From: an uncultured Bacteroidota bacterium | Lineage (GTDB): Bacteria; Bacteroidota; Rhodothermia; Rhodothermales; Salinibacteraceae | Direction: 5' to 3' | DNA length: 64,000 bases | NCBI GenBank assembly: GCA_913056185.1 | Contig: CAJXLV010000009.1 | Location: forward strand, 19,967-83,966 | In this document: piece after piece, positions 8,912-17,438 of the stretch | How the letters are laid out: each line of letters begins with the position of its first letter | Position numbering within the stretch: position 1 is the first letter of the stretch | Notes under the pieces: model-generated | Seen by the model: the letters and a program-made list of their open reading frames with translations, nothing else | What the model was told of the DNA's origin: nothing | The model's database searches: none | Translations under genes and position numbers: made by a program

Positions 8912-9916
8912 CTACAACCATCCCTCGGCCCGGTACCAGTCAATGGTGGCGGCGACGCCCGCATCCAGGGCAATCGACGGGGCGTACCCGAAGTCCTGGC
9001 GGGCCTTTTCGGAAGAGCAGGCGGTGCAGGCGTGTCGGATTTCGCGGGCCTTGTCGCGGTTGAGCGGCGGGTGCGTCCCGATGAGGCGGCCCCAGGCCTC
9101 CGACGCGGCCCCCACCAGGCCAAGGAGGGGCCCCGGGACGGGCACAGAGACCGCCCAGGTATTGAGCGCCGCGGTGGCGGCCTGCTTGACATCGCTCCAG
9201 GCATAAGGCTGCTCGCTGCCGAGAAAATACGTCTCGTTGGCTGCGTCCGGGTGGCGGCATGCATCGACCATGCCCGCTGCAAGGTCGCGGGCGTGAACGA
9301 GGCTTAGCGACCGGGCGGAGCTCCCCCCGACGATGGGGCAGACATGCCGCTGCACGGCCCGAAAAAAGTCCAGGATGTCGCGGTCGCGGGGCCCATATAC
9401 GGCCGGCGGACGAACGACGGTGATGGGCAGCGCCTCGGCGTACGATTCGGTCATCTGGTGCGAATCGGTCAGTGCCGTCTCCATTTGTGCCTTGCTGCGC
9501 CCGTACCGGCTCACAGGGCGCAGGGGGACGTCTTCCGTCGCCACGGTCTGCTCACAGCGTCCCACGGCCGCCAGGCTGCTGGTCACCAGCACGCGGCTCA
9601 GGTTCGGAGCGGCGTGCTTCACGGCGCCCAGCAGATTCAACGTGCCCTGCACGTTGGCCGCGTGGAACGCCTCTTCGGTGGGGGCACGGGTGCGCCCGGC
9701 CACGTGGTACACCTCGTCTACCCCATCGAGCGCCTCCCAAAGCGTCTCCACGTCCGACAGGTCGCCGCGCACGGGGGTTACGTCCAACCCCGACAGCCAC
9801 TTCGGGTCGGTGCGCACGAGGCACCGCACCTCTGCGGTGCCGCGGTCCAGAAGCGCCTCGACCACGTGGCTGCCCACAAAGCCGGTGCCGCCGGTCACAA
9901 ACGCGATGTTGGCCAT
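8912..9916 (-). CDS. NAD(P)-dependent epimerase/dehydratase (extended SDR)
   Basis: 334 aa. The start at 9916 was chosen because MANIAFVTGGTGFVGSH places the Rossmann glycine motif TGGTGFVG at residues 8-15; the upstream in-frame extension is Arg/Pro-rich and unlike the family. The active-site Tyr-x-x-x-Lys is visible as YGRSK. The overall pattern resembles dihydroflavonol-4-reductase or 3-beta-hydroxysteroid dehydrogenase-like SDRs, which reduce or epimerise sugar or isoprenoid/sterol-type substrates using NAD(P)H. The substrate cannot be told from sequence. It converges on the TPR-CHAT gene with only 9 bp between stop codons. Confidence 0.85.
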   Translation of the reverse strand: MANIAFVTGGTGFVGSHVVEALLDRGTAEVRCLVRTDPKWLSGLDVTPVRGDLSDVETLWEALDGVDEVYHVAGRTRAPTEEAFHAANVQGTLNLLGAVKHAAPNLSRVLVTSSLAAVGRCEQTVATEDVPLRPVSRYGRSKAQMETALTDSHQMTESYAEALPITVVRPPAVYGPRDRDILDFFRAVQRHVCPIVGGSSARSLSLVHARDLAAGMVDACRHPDAANETYFLGSEQPYAWSDVKQAATAALNTWAVSVPVPGPLLGLVGAASEAWGRLIGTHPPLNRDKAREIRHACTACSSEKARQDFGYAPSIALDAGVAATIDWYRAEGWL

Positions 9917-10201
9917 GCGAAATACAAAGGGTGGAATGAAATTGGGGCGTGCGGTGGGGGCGTACAGCCGCCTTCGTACGAGGGGGCGGCAAGGACAGGC
10001 CCTCCGGCGTGTGGAGGCCGGGCACAATCCGCCCCGCTCTGGAAGGCGATCGTGAGGGATATCGGGAGATCTCGGAAGAGAATTTGAGCCACGGCCCTAC
10101 GCATGTGTCCCCCGACGTTATATTTCCGGGATGAATGTGTCTGTACAGGTGTCGTTTTGAGGAAACAATATACACACTTACAGACCGACCCCTACAGGAA
10201 A

Positions 10202-10582
10202 ATGGCTACGAGCTATTCGTTCCGAGATTCGGAGGTGTACCAGCGTGCTCAGGTGCAGTCGCAACGCATTTGCGAGTGGTCGCGGCAGCTCCCAGAGGAG
10301 GAGCAGCCGAGCTTAGGCGCGCCCGTCCGGGAGGCTGCAGGGGCTGTGGCAGCACTGATTGCGGAGGCGTGGGGAGCGCGCCATTGCGAGCAGGCGTTCC
10401 AGGAGACGCTGGCAAAGGCCCATGCGAAGGCCAAAAAGACACAAGCTTTGCTCGACCGTGCGTGGATGCATTCGCACCTGGGCGACGAGCAGCACCGTCT
10501 CTTTGACGAGGCATGGGGGCGGATTTGCACCCTCCTGCGGCGGATTATGCGATGCACCCATAGCTTTTGCCACCTCAATTGA
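10202..10582 (+). CDS. Four-helix-bundle protein (23S rRNA-intervening-sequence family)
   Basis: 126 aa from the ATG at 10202, with AGGAAA just upstream; the longer frame from 10103 lacks similarity. The N-terminal SFRDSEVYQRA and the middle REAAGAVAALIAEAWGAR match the pattern of the S23/four-helix-bundle family (FRDLxVYQ... and ...IAEGxGR). The predicted structure is almost entirely helical. Some relatives are encoded inside 23S rRNA intervening sequences, but most, as here, are free-standing. The molecular function is unknown. The C-terminus carries His and Cys residues (CTHSFCHLN) not typical of the family. Confidence 0.7.
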   Translation: MATSYSFRDSEVYQRAQVQSQRICEWSRQLPEEEQPSLGAPVREAAGAVAALIAEAWGARHCEQAFQETLAKAHAKAKKTQALLDRAWMHSHLGDEQHRLFDEAWGRICTLLRRIMRCTHSFCHLN

Positions 10583-10882
10583 TGCCCGGCGGCCTCGGAG
10601 CGCTGAGGCGGGCGGCCTGGAGCGCAAGGCTCGTCTCATGCTTGACTTTTCCCCCGGCCAAAGCAGTCTCCCCCCACTTCTTTCCGGCGGTCAGGGCGCC
10701 GGGAGCTCCCTCCTCACGGAAAAGGCGTTCTGGTTCAAGGGGCTGGCTTCGGCCCTCCGCGTGCTTCGAGAGCAGAGGCGAGCCGAAGCCGTACGCGCTC
10801 TTCACACGCACCCTTCACACGTGTCCTCCGCAGACACTGGCCTCGAATGAGGCTCCCGTCAGCCCGTTTGCCAGGGAAGACA
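10583..10882. other. Convergent intergenic region with an inverted repeat
   Basis: 300 bp between convergent genes. GGCTTCGGC (10745-10753) and its perfect complement (10782-10790) could form a 9-bp stem with a 28-nt loop. There is no T-run, so it is not a clear intrinsic terminator. No ORF here resembles a gene. Confidence 0.4.
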
Positions 10883-11620
10883 TCAATCGGGGGAGGCGGA
10901 TGCGTCGGCGACGAACTTATAGCCAATCCCGTACACCGTCGTCAAGTAGATGGGCGACTCTGGACGGGGCTCGATTTTCTTGCGGAGGGAGGCCATGTGG
11001 CGGTCGATGGTGCGCGTCGTGATGGTGCCACTGATGCCCCAGACGTCGCGGAGCAGCTGTTCGCGGCTCACGGTACGGCCCCGGTGCCGAACGAGGTAGG
11101 CCAGGATGTCGAACTCCAGGTCGGTGAGGTCGACGTCCGCGTCAGGGGTTGCGACGGTTTCCGTGGGAAAGTGAATGGTACAGTCGCCAAAGGTGAAGGC
11201 ATCGTCCGGGGTGGGCAGGGCAGGAGCGCTTCGGGCAAGCACGGCACGCACCCGAGCCACGAGCTCGCGCGGGTCGAACGGCTTTGTCACGTAGTCATCG
11301 GCGCCCAGGTCGAATCCCCGAATTTTGGACGTATGCTCGTCCTTGACGGTGAGCAGGATGACGGGAGAGTCGACACCGCCCTGGCGGGCTTCACGCAGGA
11401 CCTCAAAGCCGGTTTTTTGAGGGAGCCGAAGGTCGAGCAGGACGAGGTCGTACGGGGGTAGGGTCGTCATTTCTTGGAGCGCGTCCGCCCCGCAGGCAGC
11501 GGGCTGTACCGCATAGCCCTCCTGAGCGAACAGGTCGACGAGGCTGTTGCGCACGTCGGGGTCGTCATCGGCGATGAGGAGGTCGGCCTTGGGGGAGGAA
11601 GAACCAGGGGGCGGAGGCAT
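10883..11620 (-). CDS. OmpR/PhoB-family response regulator
   Basis: 245 aa from the ATG at 11620. An upstream in-frame extension to 11746 is unlike the family. The receiver domain (about residues 13-125) shows the acidic pocket DDD at 18-20, phospho-acceptor Asp63 in LLDLRLPQ, and Lys113 in the VTKPF motif. A winged-helix trans_reg_C domain follows (about 145-238), ending with TTRTIDRHMASLRKKIE and VYGIGYKF. It binds DNA as a phosphorylated dimer. No histidine kinase gene is adjacent, so the partner kinase lies elsewhere. It follows argH on the same strand after about 150 bp and is probably a separate transcription unit. Confidence 0.93.
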   Translation of the reverse strand: MPPPPGSSSPKADLLIADDDPDVRNSLVDLFAQEGYAVQPAACGADALQEMTTLPPYDLVLLDLRLPQKTGFEVLREARQGGVDSPVILLTVKDEHTSKIRGFDLGADDYVTKPFDPRELVARVRAVLARSAPALPTPDDAFTFGDCTIHFPTETVATPDADVDLTDLEFDILAYLVRHRGRTVSREQLLRDVWGISGTITTRTIDRHMASLRKKIEPRPESPIYLTTVYGIGYKFVADASASPD

Positions 11621-11772
11621 ATCCGTGGAAGAAACCGTGTGGGGCCAACGGAGAGGAGGAAGAGCGACTCGGTTGCCCAACGCACCGCCGCAGAAGTGTT
11701 TGAGGAGACACCTGCTGCTGCGTGCCCTACTGCGTGCCGGGCGCAAGGTTCGCTCGCAGTGCGTCCGTTCCG

Positions 11773-13110
11773 CTACTTGTGCGCCGCCCCGTCGGGTGCC
11801 ATCCAGTCGCGGTGCGGGCGGAGCCGGGCACGGATGAGGTCGGGGCGTTCGTGTCCGGGGGTGCCGTCGGTGGCATAGGCATCGAGGAGGGCATCGGGGG
11901 AGGGCAGGGTGGGGGGCGAGGAGGCGGCGGCCTGCTGGTAGGCGGTACGGAAGGGGACGCCGTCGGCAACGCGGGTCAGTGCCTGCTGCGTGGCAAGCAG
12001 TGCGGGGGAGCAGGCGCGCCAGGTGGCGTCGGCCGAAAACTCCGTGCTCCGCACGACCGTTGTGAGGGCCGTAAGAACGTCCCCCGCGATTTGAACGCTG
12101 CGCATCACCGCGCCTTTGGTCAGCTGTAGGTCGCGGTGGTAGCCGCTGGGCAAGTTGGCGGGGCCAGTGCTCAGGTGCTGCATTTCAGCAGCGAGGCGGT
12201 GATGGTAAGCGCGGGCCAGTTCCAGGACGTCGGGGTTTTGTTTTTGTGGCATAATGCTGCTGCCCGTGCACGAGTCGTCCGGGAGTGTTACAAAGTCGAA
12301 CTCGGCGCTGGCAAACAGCACAAGGTCCGAGGCGAGCCGGTTGCAGGCAGCGCCGACCTGCGTGCAGGCGTGCGCGACAGCGAGCTCGTGCTTGCCGCGA
12401 CTCAGCTGGACGGCCGTGGCGTGGGTGTGCGCGGTGCGAAAACCGAGGCGATCAGCGATGGCGGCCCGGGGAAGATCGAGAACGGGCACGCCGTAGCCGG
12501 CGGCACTTCCGAGGGGGGAGACGTTGATGCGGCGGCGGGCCTGGTGGAGGGTGTCGAGGTCGTCGGCCAGGGTTTCGGCATAGCCCAGGGCCCAGAGGGC
12601 GACGGTGGAGGGCATGGCCCGCTGGAGGTGAGTATAGCCGGGCAGGGGCTGGCGCGGGTGCCGGTCGGCAAGGGCACAGAGGGCCTCGGCGAGGCGCGCG
12701 GTGCGGCGGCCCAGCATTGCGAGGGCATCGCGGAGGTAGAGGCGAAGCGCTGCGAGGACCTGGTCGTTGCGCGAGCGACCTGTATGCAGCTTGCGCCCGG
12801 CCGGGCCGGCCCTGGCGGTCACGAAGCGTTCGATGACCGTGTGGCTGTCTTCATCGTCGGGGGTTACAGTGCGCTCGCCGGCCTCGTAGGCGGCCAGGAG
12901 TGCATCCAGGGCCTCCTGAAGGGCATTCCATTCCTTCTCCGACAGGACCTCGATCTGCCGAAGCCCCCAGGCGTGTGCCCGGCTTGCCCGGATGTCGTAG
13001 GGCAGCAGTTGGCGGTCCCATTTGTAGTCGTCGCCCACCGTGAAGCGATGCGCCCAGTCGTCTGAGTCGGGGGCACTGCTGGAATCTGTATGCCAGAGGG
13101 GAGTACTCAT
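11773..13110 (-). CDS. argH: Argininosuccinate lyase
   Basis: 445 aa. It splits argininosuccinate into arginine and fumarate, the last step of arginine synthesis, and acts as a cytoplasmic tetramer. The superfamily signature GSSIMPQKQNPD is intact, as are the TGRSRNDQ and HTHLQ-like (YTHLQRAMP) segments that build the active site. It is the last gene of the minus-strand arginine operon, 48 bp behind argE'. The operon order argE'-argH at the 3' end is common in Bacteroidota (family knowledge). Confidence 0.96.
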   Translation of the reverse strand: MSTPLWHTDSSSAPDSDDWAHRFTVGDDYKWDRQLLPYDIRASRAHAWGLRQIEVLSEKEWNALQEALDALLAAYEAGERTVTPDDEDSHTVIERFVTARAGPAGRKLHTGRSRNDQVLAALRLYLRDALAMLGRRTARLAEALCALADRHPRQPLPGYTHLQRAMPSTVALWALGYAETLADDLDTLHQARRRINVSPLGSAAGYGVPVLDLPRAAIADRLGFRTAHTHATAVQLSRGKHELAVAHACTQVGAACNRLASDLVLFASAEFDFVTLPDDSCTGSSIMPQKQNPDVLELARAYHHRLAAEMQHLSTGPANLPSGYHRDLQLTKGAVMRSVQIAGDVLTALTTVVRSTEFSADATWRACSPALLATQQALTRVADGVPFRTAYQQAAASSPPTLPSPDALLDAYATDGTPGHERPDLIRARLRPHRDWMAPDGAAHK

Positions 13111-13157
13111 GAGGGGCGAGGATAAGAAAAGGGACAGCGAGCGGGGTGGAGGGACCG

Positions 13158-14222
13158 TCAGTGCGATCCAAAATAGCGCTGGAGGAGGGTCTGGTAGACG
13201 TCGACCGCGCAGCGGACCTCCGCAATTGAAATGCGCTCATCGGCCGTGTGGGAGCGGGGGCTCTGCCCCGGCCCCATCTTCACCGTGGGCACGTCGTTCA
13301 GGAACACCCAGTCGGAGGTGGTGGAGGAGCCGATGGCAGTGGGGCGCGGACAGGCGGCTCGGGCGGCGTGGGCGATGCGGGCATCCGGGGGCGTGGCGCA
13401 GGGAACGAGGCGGTCGCTGTGGACCGTCACGTCCGCGTCTACGGCCGCCTGGATGTGGGCTACGATTTCATCGTGGGAATAGGCGGGGGTGGTGCGCAGG
13501 TCCACCACGAAGACACAGTGGGCGGGCACCGTGTTGCGGGCACTTCCGCCCTCGATCGTGGTCACAGTTTTGGTGATTGGGCCGAGGTGCGGATCTTCGC
13601 GGTCGAAGGACACCGCGGCAAGCTGATGGAGAGCATCTGCGGCGGCGGAGATGGCGTTGCTCCCGAGGTGGGGCCGGGCAGCGTGGGCCGCCGTGCCGTG
13701 GGTGTGGATTTTAAGAATCAGCAGCCCCTTTTGGGCAACACACGGGCGAAGCGCTGTGGGCTCGCCCACGACCGCCGCAGAGAGAGGCGGAAGGTGGGGG
13801 CGCAAGTCTTGAAGGCCGTTTTTGGACCCGCCGCCTTCCTCATGCGTCGTGAGCCCCACGACAGCGCGTCCGCCATCGGGCACCCACCCGTCGGCCGCCA
13901 GGCGGAGCAGGGCCGTCGTCATGGCCGCGCCGCTCGCCTTTGCATCCACGCTCCCCCGTCCGTACAGCACCCCCTGCTTCGTAACCGGAGTAAAGGGGTC
14001 GTACGGATGAGATGCCGCAGGCGGCACCACATCCAAATGAGAATTTAGCAGCAGCGTATCCCTGCCGCTCCCGACGCCGAACGCGACGTTATCTTCGTGC
14101 CGCAGGACGTCCACCCCGGCAGAGCGGGCGCGGCGCTCAACGTAGTCGGCCACGTCTGTCTCCTTGCCCGTGAGGGACGGAAACCGAATGAGGGTTTTCA
14201 AGAGGTCGACAACGTCGGGCAT
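13158..14222 (-). CDS. argE: M20 deacylase of the acylated arginine pathway (ArgE'-type)
   Basis: 354 aa M20 metallopeptidase-fold enzyme. Metal-site segments are visible as NSHLDVVPP, GRGSVDAKA, THEEGGGS and a C-terminal SPRSHTADE. In this pathway the likely reaction is removal of the acyl group from N-acetyl- or N-succinyl-citrulline, not acetylornithine, because the neighbouring carbamoyltransferase is the ArgF' type that works on acylated ornithine. That role is inferred from context; ArgE, DapE and LysK relatives are hard to separate by sequence. It lies 55 bp after argB and 48 bp before argH on the same strand. Confidence 0.85.
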   Translation of the reverse strand: MPDVVDLLKTLIRFPSLTGKETDVADYVERRARSAGVDVLRHEDNVAFGVGSGRDTLLLNSHLDVVPPAASHPYDPFTPVTKQGVLYGRGSVDAKASGAAMTTALLRLAADGWVPDGGRAVVGLTTHEEGGGSKNGLQDLRPHLPPLSAAVVGEPTALRPCVAQKGLLILKIHTHGTAAHAARPHLGSNAISAAADALHQLAAVSFDREDPHLGPITKTVTTIEGGSARNTVPAHCVFVVDLRTTPAYSHDEIVAHIQAAVDADVTVHSDRLVPCATPPDARIAHAARAACPRPTAIGSSTTSDWVFLNDVPTVKMGPGQSPRSHTADERISIAEVRCAVDVYQTLLQRYFGSH

Positions 14223-14276
14223 GAGGGGCGGAGGGGCGAGACGAAGAGGGATGCGGAGAAGGCGTGGGGCGTGGGG

Positions 14277-15074
14277 TCAGCGGACAATCTCCGTGGCCCG
14301 TGCCCGCGTCACGAGGTCTGCCGCGCCGCAGATGTACACTTCGTCGACGGGGCCGCGGAGGGCGTCGAGTGCGGTTTCGACCTTCACCTGCATGCCGCCT
14401 GCGATCCAGCCGTCGCGGATGCCCTGTTCGGCGGTGCCTGCATCGCAGGTGGGCAGGCGGGTGGGGGCGGCCGAGGCGTCCCGGCGGACTGCCCCTGCCG
14501 CGGTAACGTACAGGAGCCGTCTGGCGGCGAGGGCGCGGGCCAGGGCGCAGGCCACGGTGTCCGCGTTGACGTTGTAGACGTGCCCTGCCTCGTCGATGCC
14601 GAGGGGCGCCACGATGGGCACCAGGGACTGCTGGAGTAGGCCATTCACAAGCGTCGGGCGCACCTGTTCGATGTCGCCGACCCATCCAAAATCAATCGTC
14701 GTGTCGTTCACGGTCCACGGCGGGCGTTTGGACACGCGGACCAGGCCGGTATCGGCTCCGGAGAGGCCCACGGCAGAGAGGTCGTGGCTCTGCGCGGCGG
14801 CCACAAGCTGTGTGTTGAGGGAGCCGGACAGCGTCCACTGGGCGATTTTTAGGTCCAGGTCGGTGGTGATCCGTCGTCCGTCGATTTGCTTCGGTGTGTG
14901 CCCGAGGCGCTGGGCGAGGGCGGTCATCTGCACCCCGCCGCCGTGGACGATCACGACGGAGGCCTCCTGGCAGAGGGCTTGCAGGGGGGGCCAGAGGGCC
15001 TCCAGCGCGTCCGCATCGTCCAGGAGCGATCCGCTGACCTTTACGACGGTTGGGGGGCGAGAGGCGTTGGGCAT
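14277..15074 (-). CDS. argB: Acetylglutamate kinase (or acylglutamate kinase)
   Basis: 265 aa from the ATG at 15074; a much longer frame to 15899 is a shadow overlapping argF'. Amino-acid-kinase fold: VKVSGSLL near the N-terminus, VIVHGGGVQM (nucleotide/substrate glycine loop), the GRRITTD segment and a C-terminal GGMQVKVETAL Lys motif. It phosphorylates the gamma-carboxylate of the N-acylated glutamate. The organism may use N-succinyl rather than N-acetyl intermediates, so acyl specificity is open. It sits 54 bp after argF' and 55 bp before argE' in the operon. Confidence 0.92.
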   Translation of the reverse strand: MPNASRPPTVVKVSGSLLDDADALEALWPPLQALCQEASVVIVHGGGVQMTALAQRLGHTPKQIDGRRITTDLDLKIAQWTLSGSLNTQLVAAAQSHDLSAVGLSGADTGLVRVSKRPPWTVNDTTIDFGWVGDIEQVRPTLVNGLLQQSLVPIVAPLGIDEAGHVYNVNADTVACALARALAARRLLYVTAAGAVRRDASAAPTRLPTCDAGTAEQGIRDGWIAGGMQVKVETALDALRGPVDEVYICGAADLVTRARATEIVR

Positions 15075-15127
15075 TGCAGAAAGGAGAGCGCTGGAGCAAT
15101 GAAGGGCGGGCAGAGGCGAGGCGATGC

Positions 15128-16183
15128 TCAATCGAGGCGCCATACGTATTCGAGGAGTGCCTTTTGGGCGTGGAGCCGGTACTCGGCCTGGTCGAGATGG
15201 GCAGCGTGAGGGCCGTCGAGCACCGCCCCGTCCACCACCACGTTGCGGCGTACGGGGAGGCAGTGCAGGAAGGCGGCCCTGTCGGTGTGAGCCATGTCCT
15301 CCGCAGTGATGCACCAATCGGCATGGGCAGCCCGGGCTTCCGATTCGCGAGAAGGAGCAGTGTACTGCATCGGGCCGCCCCATGACTTCGCGTACACCAC
15401 GTCCGCCCCGTCCAGGGCCGCGGCTTGGTCCGTCGTGGCGGTCACCGACCCGCCGTGCGCCTCGGCGGCAGAGCGGGCCGCGGCCCGCACGTCCGGATCG
15501 AGCGCATGCGTGTCGGGCCGCGCCACGGTGATGTCCAGTCCGCAGCGAGCTGCCATGCGAAGCGTCGTATTGGGAACGGCCATGGGAAGCGGCTTTGGAT
15601 GCGGGGCCCAGGACAGCACGAACTGGGTTCCCGACAGCGCGTCCCCACAGCGCTCCGTGAGCAGGGCGGCATCGGCAAGGCCCTGGCACGGGTGGGCCCA
15701 GGCCGATTCCAGATTGAGCACCGGAACAGTGGCGTAGTCGGCCACGGCCCGCATGAGCGTGTCCCGCTTGTCGGTGTCGTAGTGCGTGCCGGAGGCAAAA
15801 ACGCGGACACCCAGGGCATCGTGGTAGCGTGAGAGAACGCCGATGGCCTCCCTGGCATGTTCGGCCGCGGGTCCGTCCATCACGGCGCTCGGGTCCCACT
15901 CCAGCCCCCAGCCTTCATCGTCGGGCACGAGGGTGGTGTGGTGGGCGCCCAGGTGTGCCGCGGCCCCCTCCATGGAGGTGCGAGTGCGGAGCGAGGGATT
16001 CATGAAGATGAGGCCGATCGACTGCGTGGACGCTGCGCCCCGGCCGCGGTCGTCGTTGTGCCGGTGCGCCACAGCCGCGTGGCGGAGCCGGTTCCAGGAG
16101 GCGTCCGGCAGGGCATCAATCCGAAGCACGTGCCGCAGGGCGGAGGGTGGGGACGAGGGCGGGGAGGAGGATAGAGAAGGCAT
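15128..16183 (-). CDS. argF': N-acetyl/N-succinyl-ornithine carbamoyltransferase (ArgF' type)
   Basis: 351 aa. The carbamoyl-phosphate site appears as FMNPSLRTRTSME and HPCQGLAD; the C-terminal HCLPVRRN and the YAKSWGG segment match the acyl-ornithine branch and not ordinary ArgF. Family knowledge: the acetyl form of Xanthomonas has Glu92 in the active site, the succinyl form of Bacteroides has Pro at that place, and swapping this residue swaps specificity. In my from-memory alignment VMDGPAAEH has Ala there, which points away from strict acetyl-ornithine use. It lies 69 bp after argD and 54 bp before argB. Confidence 0.88.
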   Translation of the reverse strand: MPSLSSSPPSSPPSALRHVLRIDALPDASWNRLRHAAVAHRHNDDRGRGAASTQSIGLIFMNPSLRTRTSMEGAAAHLGAHHTTLVPDDEGWGLEWDPSAVMDGPAAEHAREAIGVLSRYHDALGVRVFASGTHYDTDKRDTLMRAVADYATVPVLNLESAWAHPCQGLADAALLTERCGDALSGTQFVLSWAPHPKPLPMAVPNTTLRMAARCGLDITVARPDTHALDPDVRAAARSAAEAHGGSVTATTDQAAALDGADVVYAKSWGGPMQYTAPSRESEARAAHADWCITAEDMAHTDRAAFLHCLPVRRNVVVDGAVLDGPHAAHLDQAEYRLHAQKALLEYVWRLD

Positions 16184-16251
16184 GGCACGGGGAATCGCAA
16201 GGGGCAGCGGGCGAACTGTAAGCTGTCGGGAATGGAGCCGGGCGGGCGAAC

Positions 16252-17424
16252 TCAGGACTCGTCGAGGGCCGCCCGGAGCGCATCGGCAAACGTGTCCACG
16301 TGCGCGTCCGAGACGATGAGGGGCGGCATCAGGCGCAGGACGTGGGGGTCGGAGGAGGTTCCGGCAAGCACGTTGTGGGACCGGAGCGCCTCGACGACAG
16401 GCGCGACGGGGCGGTCACACCGAAGCCCGATCAGGCACCCGCGCCCACGGACCGCCTCCACCAGCGGGCCCACGCGTGCCGCGAGGCGGGCATGAATCTG
16501 TTCGGCGCGCGACATCAGCTCGTCGTCGACCAGGGTGCGCAGGGTAGCCTCCACGGCGGCCATCGCCAGCATGCCGCCGCCAAACGTGGAGCCCTGGTCG
16601 CCCGTCTCCACTGTATCGGCAACCGCATCGTCTACGAGAACAGCACTGACCGGCACGCCGCCGCCCAGGCTTTTGGCAAGCGAGAGGAGGTCGGGGGTGG
16701 CGCCTAGGGACGTGCTCATCGAAAAAGTGCCCGTGCGCCCCACGCCGGTTTGCACCTCGTCGAATGCGAGGAGCGTTCCGTAGCGGTTGCACAGGGTGCG
16801 CAAGCCCTGTACGTAGCGGGGCGGCACCTCGCGCATGCCGGCAATGCTCTGAATCGGCTCCAGCAGCACAGCCGCGTACTCTTTCGTCGACAGCACCCGC
16901 TCGGCCGTCTCCAGATCGCCCACCGGCAGCCAGGTCGTATCCGGGAGCACCTCGGCGTACGGTGCGCGGTCGGTCGCGTCGTGCGTGGTGGCGAGACTGC
17001 CGAGCGTGCGGCCGTGCCATCCGCCCTTCAGGGCGGCGATGCCGGACCGCCCCGTGTACGTGCGGGCCAGCTTGAGCGCCGTTTCATTGGCCTCGGAGCC
17101 GGAGTTGGCGAAAAAGACGTGTCCCAGTCCTTCAGGCGCGAGGGTTGCAAGCCGCCGGGCCGCCTGCGCACGCACAGGGCTGTGCGCCACGTTGGAATAA
17201 AACAGAAGCGTTTCGGCCTGCGACTGCACAGCTTCGACGACGGCCGGGGGGCAGTGGCCGAGCAGCGACACGCAGTGTCCGCCGTAGAAATCGAGGTAGC
17301 GACGTCCCTCCGTGTCCCACACGTACGCCCCGCGTCCGCGGACCAGAGCCATCGGCAGCTTGTCGTAGGTTGGGAGCTCGAGGCGTTGCTCCAAGGAAAT
17401 GGGGTCGGTCGGGAGAGTCGACAT
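16252..17424 (-). CDS. argD: Acetylornithine aminotransferase family (class III, PLP)
   Basis: 390 aa. Class-III aminotransferase with FDEVQTGVGRTG (PLP-binding Asp) and SLAKSLGGGVPVSA (Schiff-base Lys), YGGHCVSLLGH and FFANSGSEANETAL segments. It converts N-acyl-glutamate semialdehyde to N-acyl-ornithine with glutamate as amino donor. It follows argC after only 15 bp and precedes argF', consistent with an operon. The acyl group accepted (acetyl or succinyl) cannot be read from the sequence. Confidence 0.95.
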   Translation of the reverse strand: MSTLPTDPISLEQRLELPTYDKLPMALVRGRGAYVWDTEGRRYLDFYGGHCVSLLGHCPPAVVEAVQSQAETLLFYSNVAHSPVRAQAARRLATLAPEGLGHVFFANSGSEANETALKLARTYTGRSGIAALKGGWHGRTLGSLATTHDATDRAPYAEVLPDTTWLPVGDLETAERVLSTKEYAAVLLEPIQSIAGMREVPPRYVQGLRTLCNRYGTLLAFDEVQTGVGRTGTFSMSTSLGATPDLLSLAKSLGGGVPVSAVLVDDAVADTVETGDQGSTFGGGMLAMAAVEATLRTLVDDELMSRAEQIHARLAARVGPLVEAVRGRGCLIGLRCDRPVAPVVEALRSHNVLAGTSSDPHVLRLMPPLIVSDAHVDTFADALRAALDES

Positions 17425-17438
17425 GGAGAGAGAGGGAG

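Noticed and set aside
10103..10201. Longer N-terminus for the four-helix-bundle protein
   Set aside because: The upstream part has no family resemblance; the ATG at 10202 has a Shine-Dalgarno-like AGGAAA and starts the conserved region.
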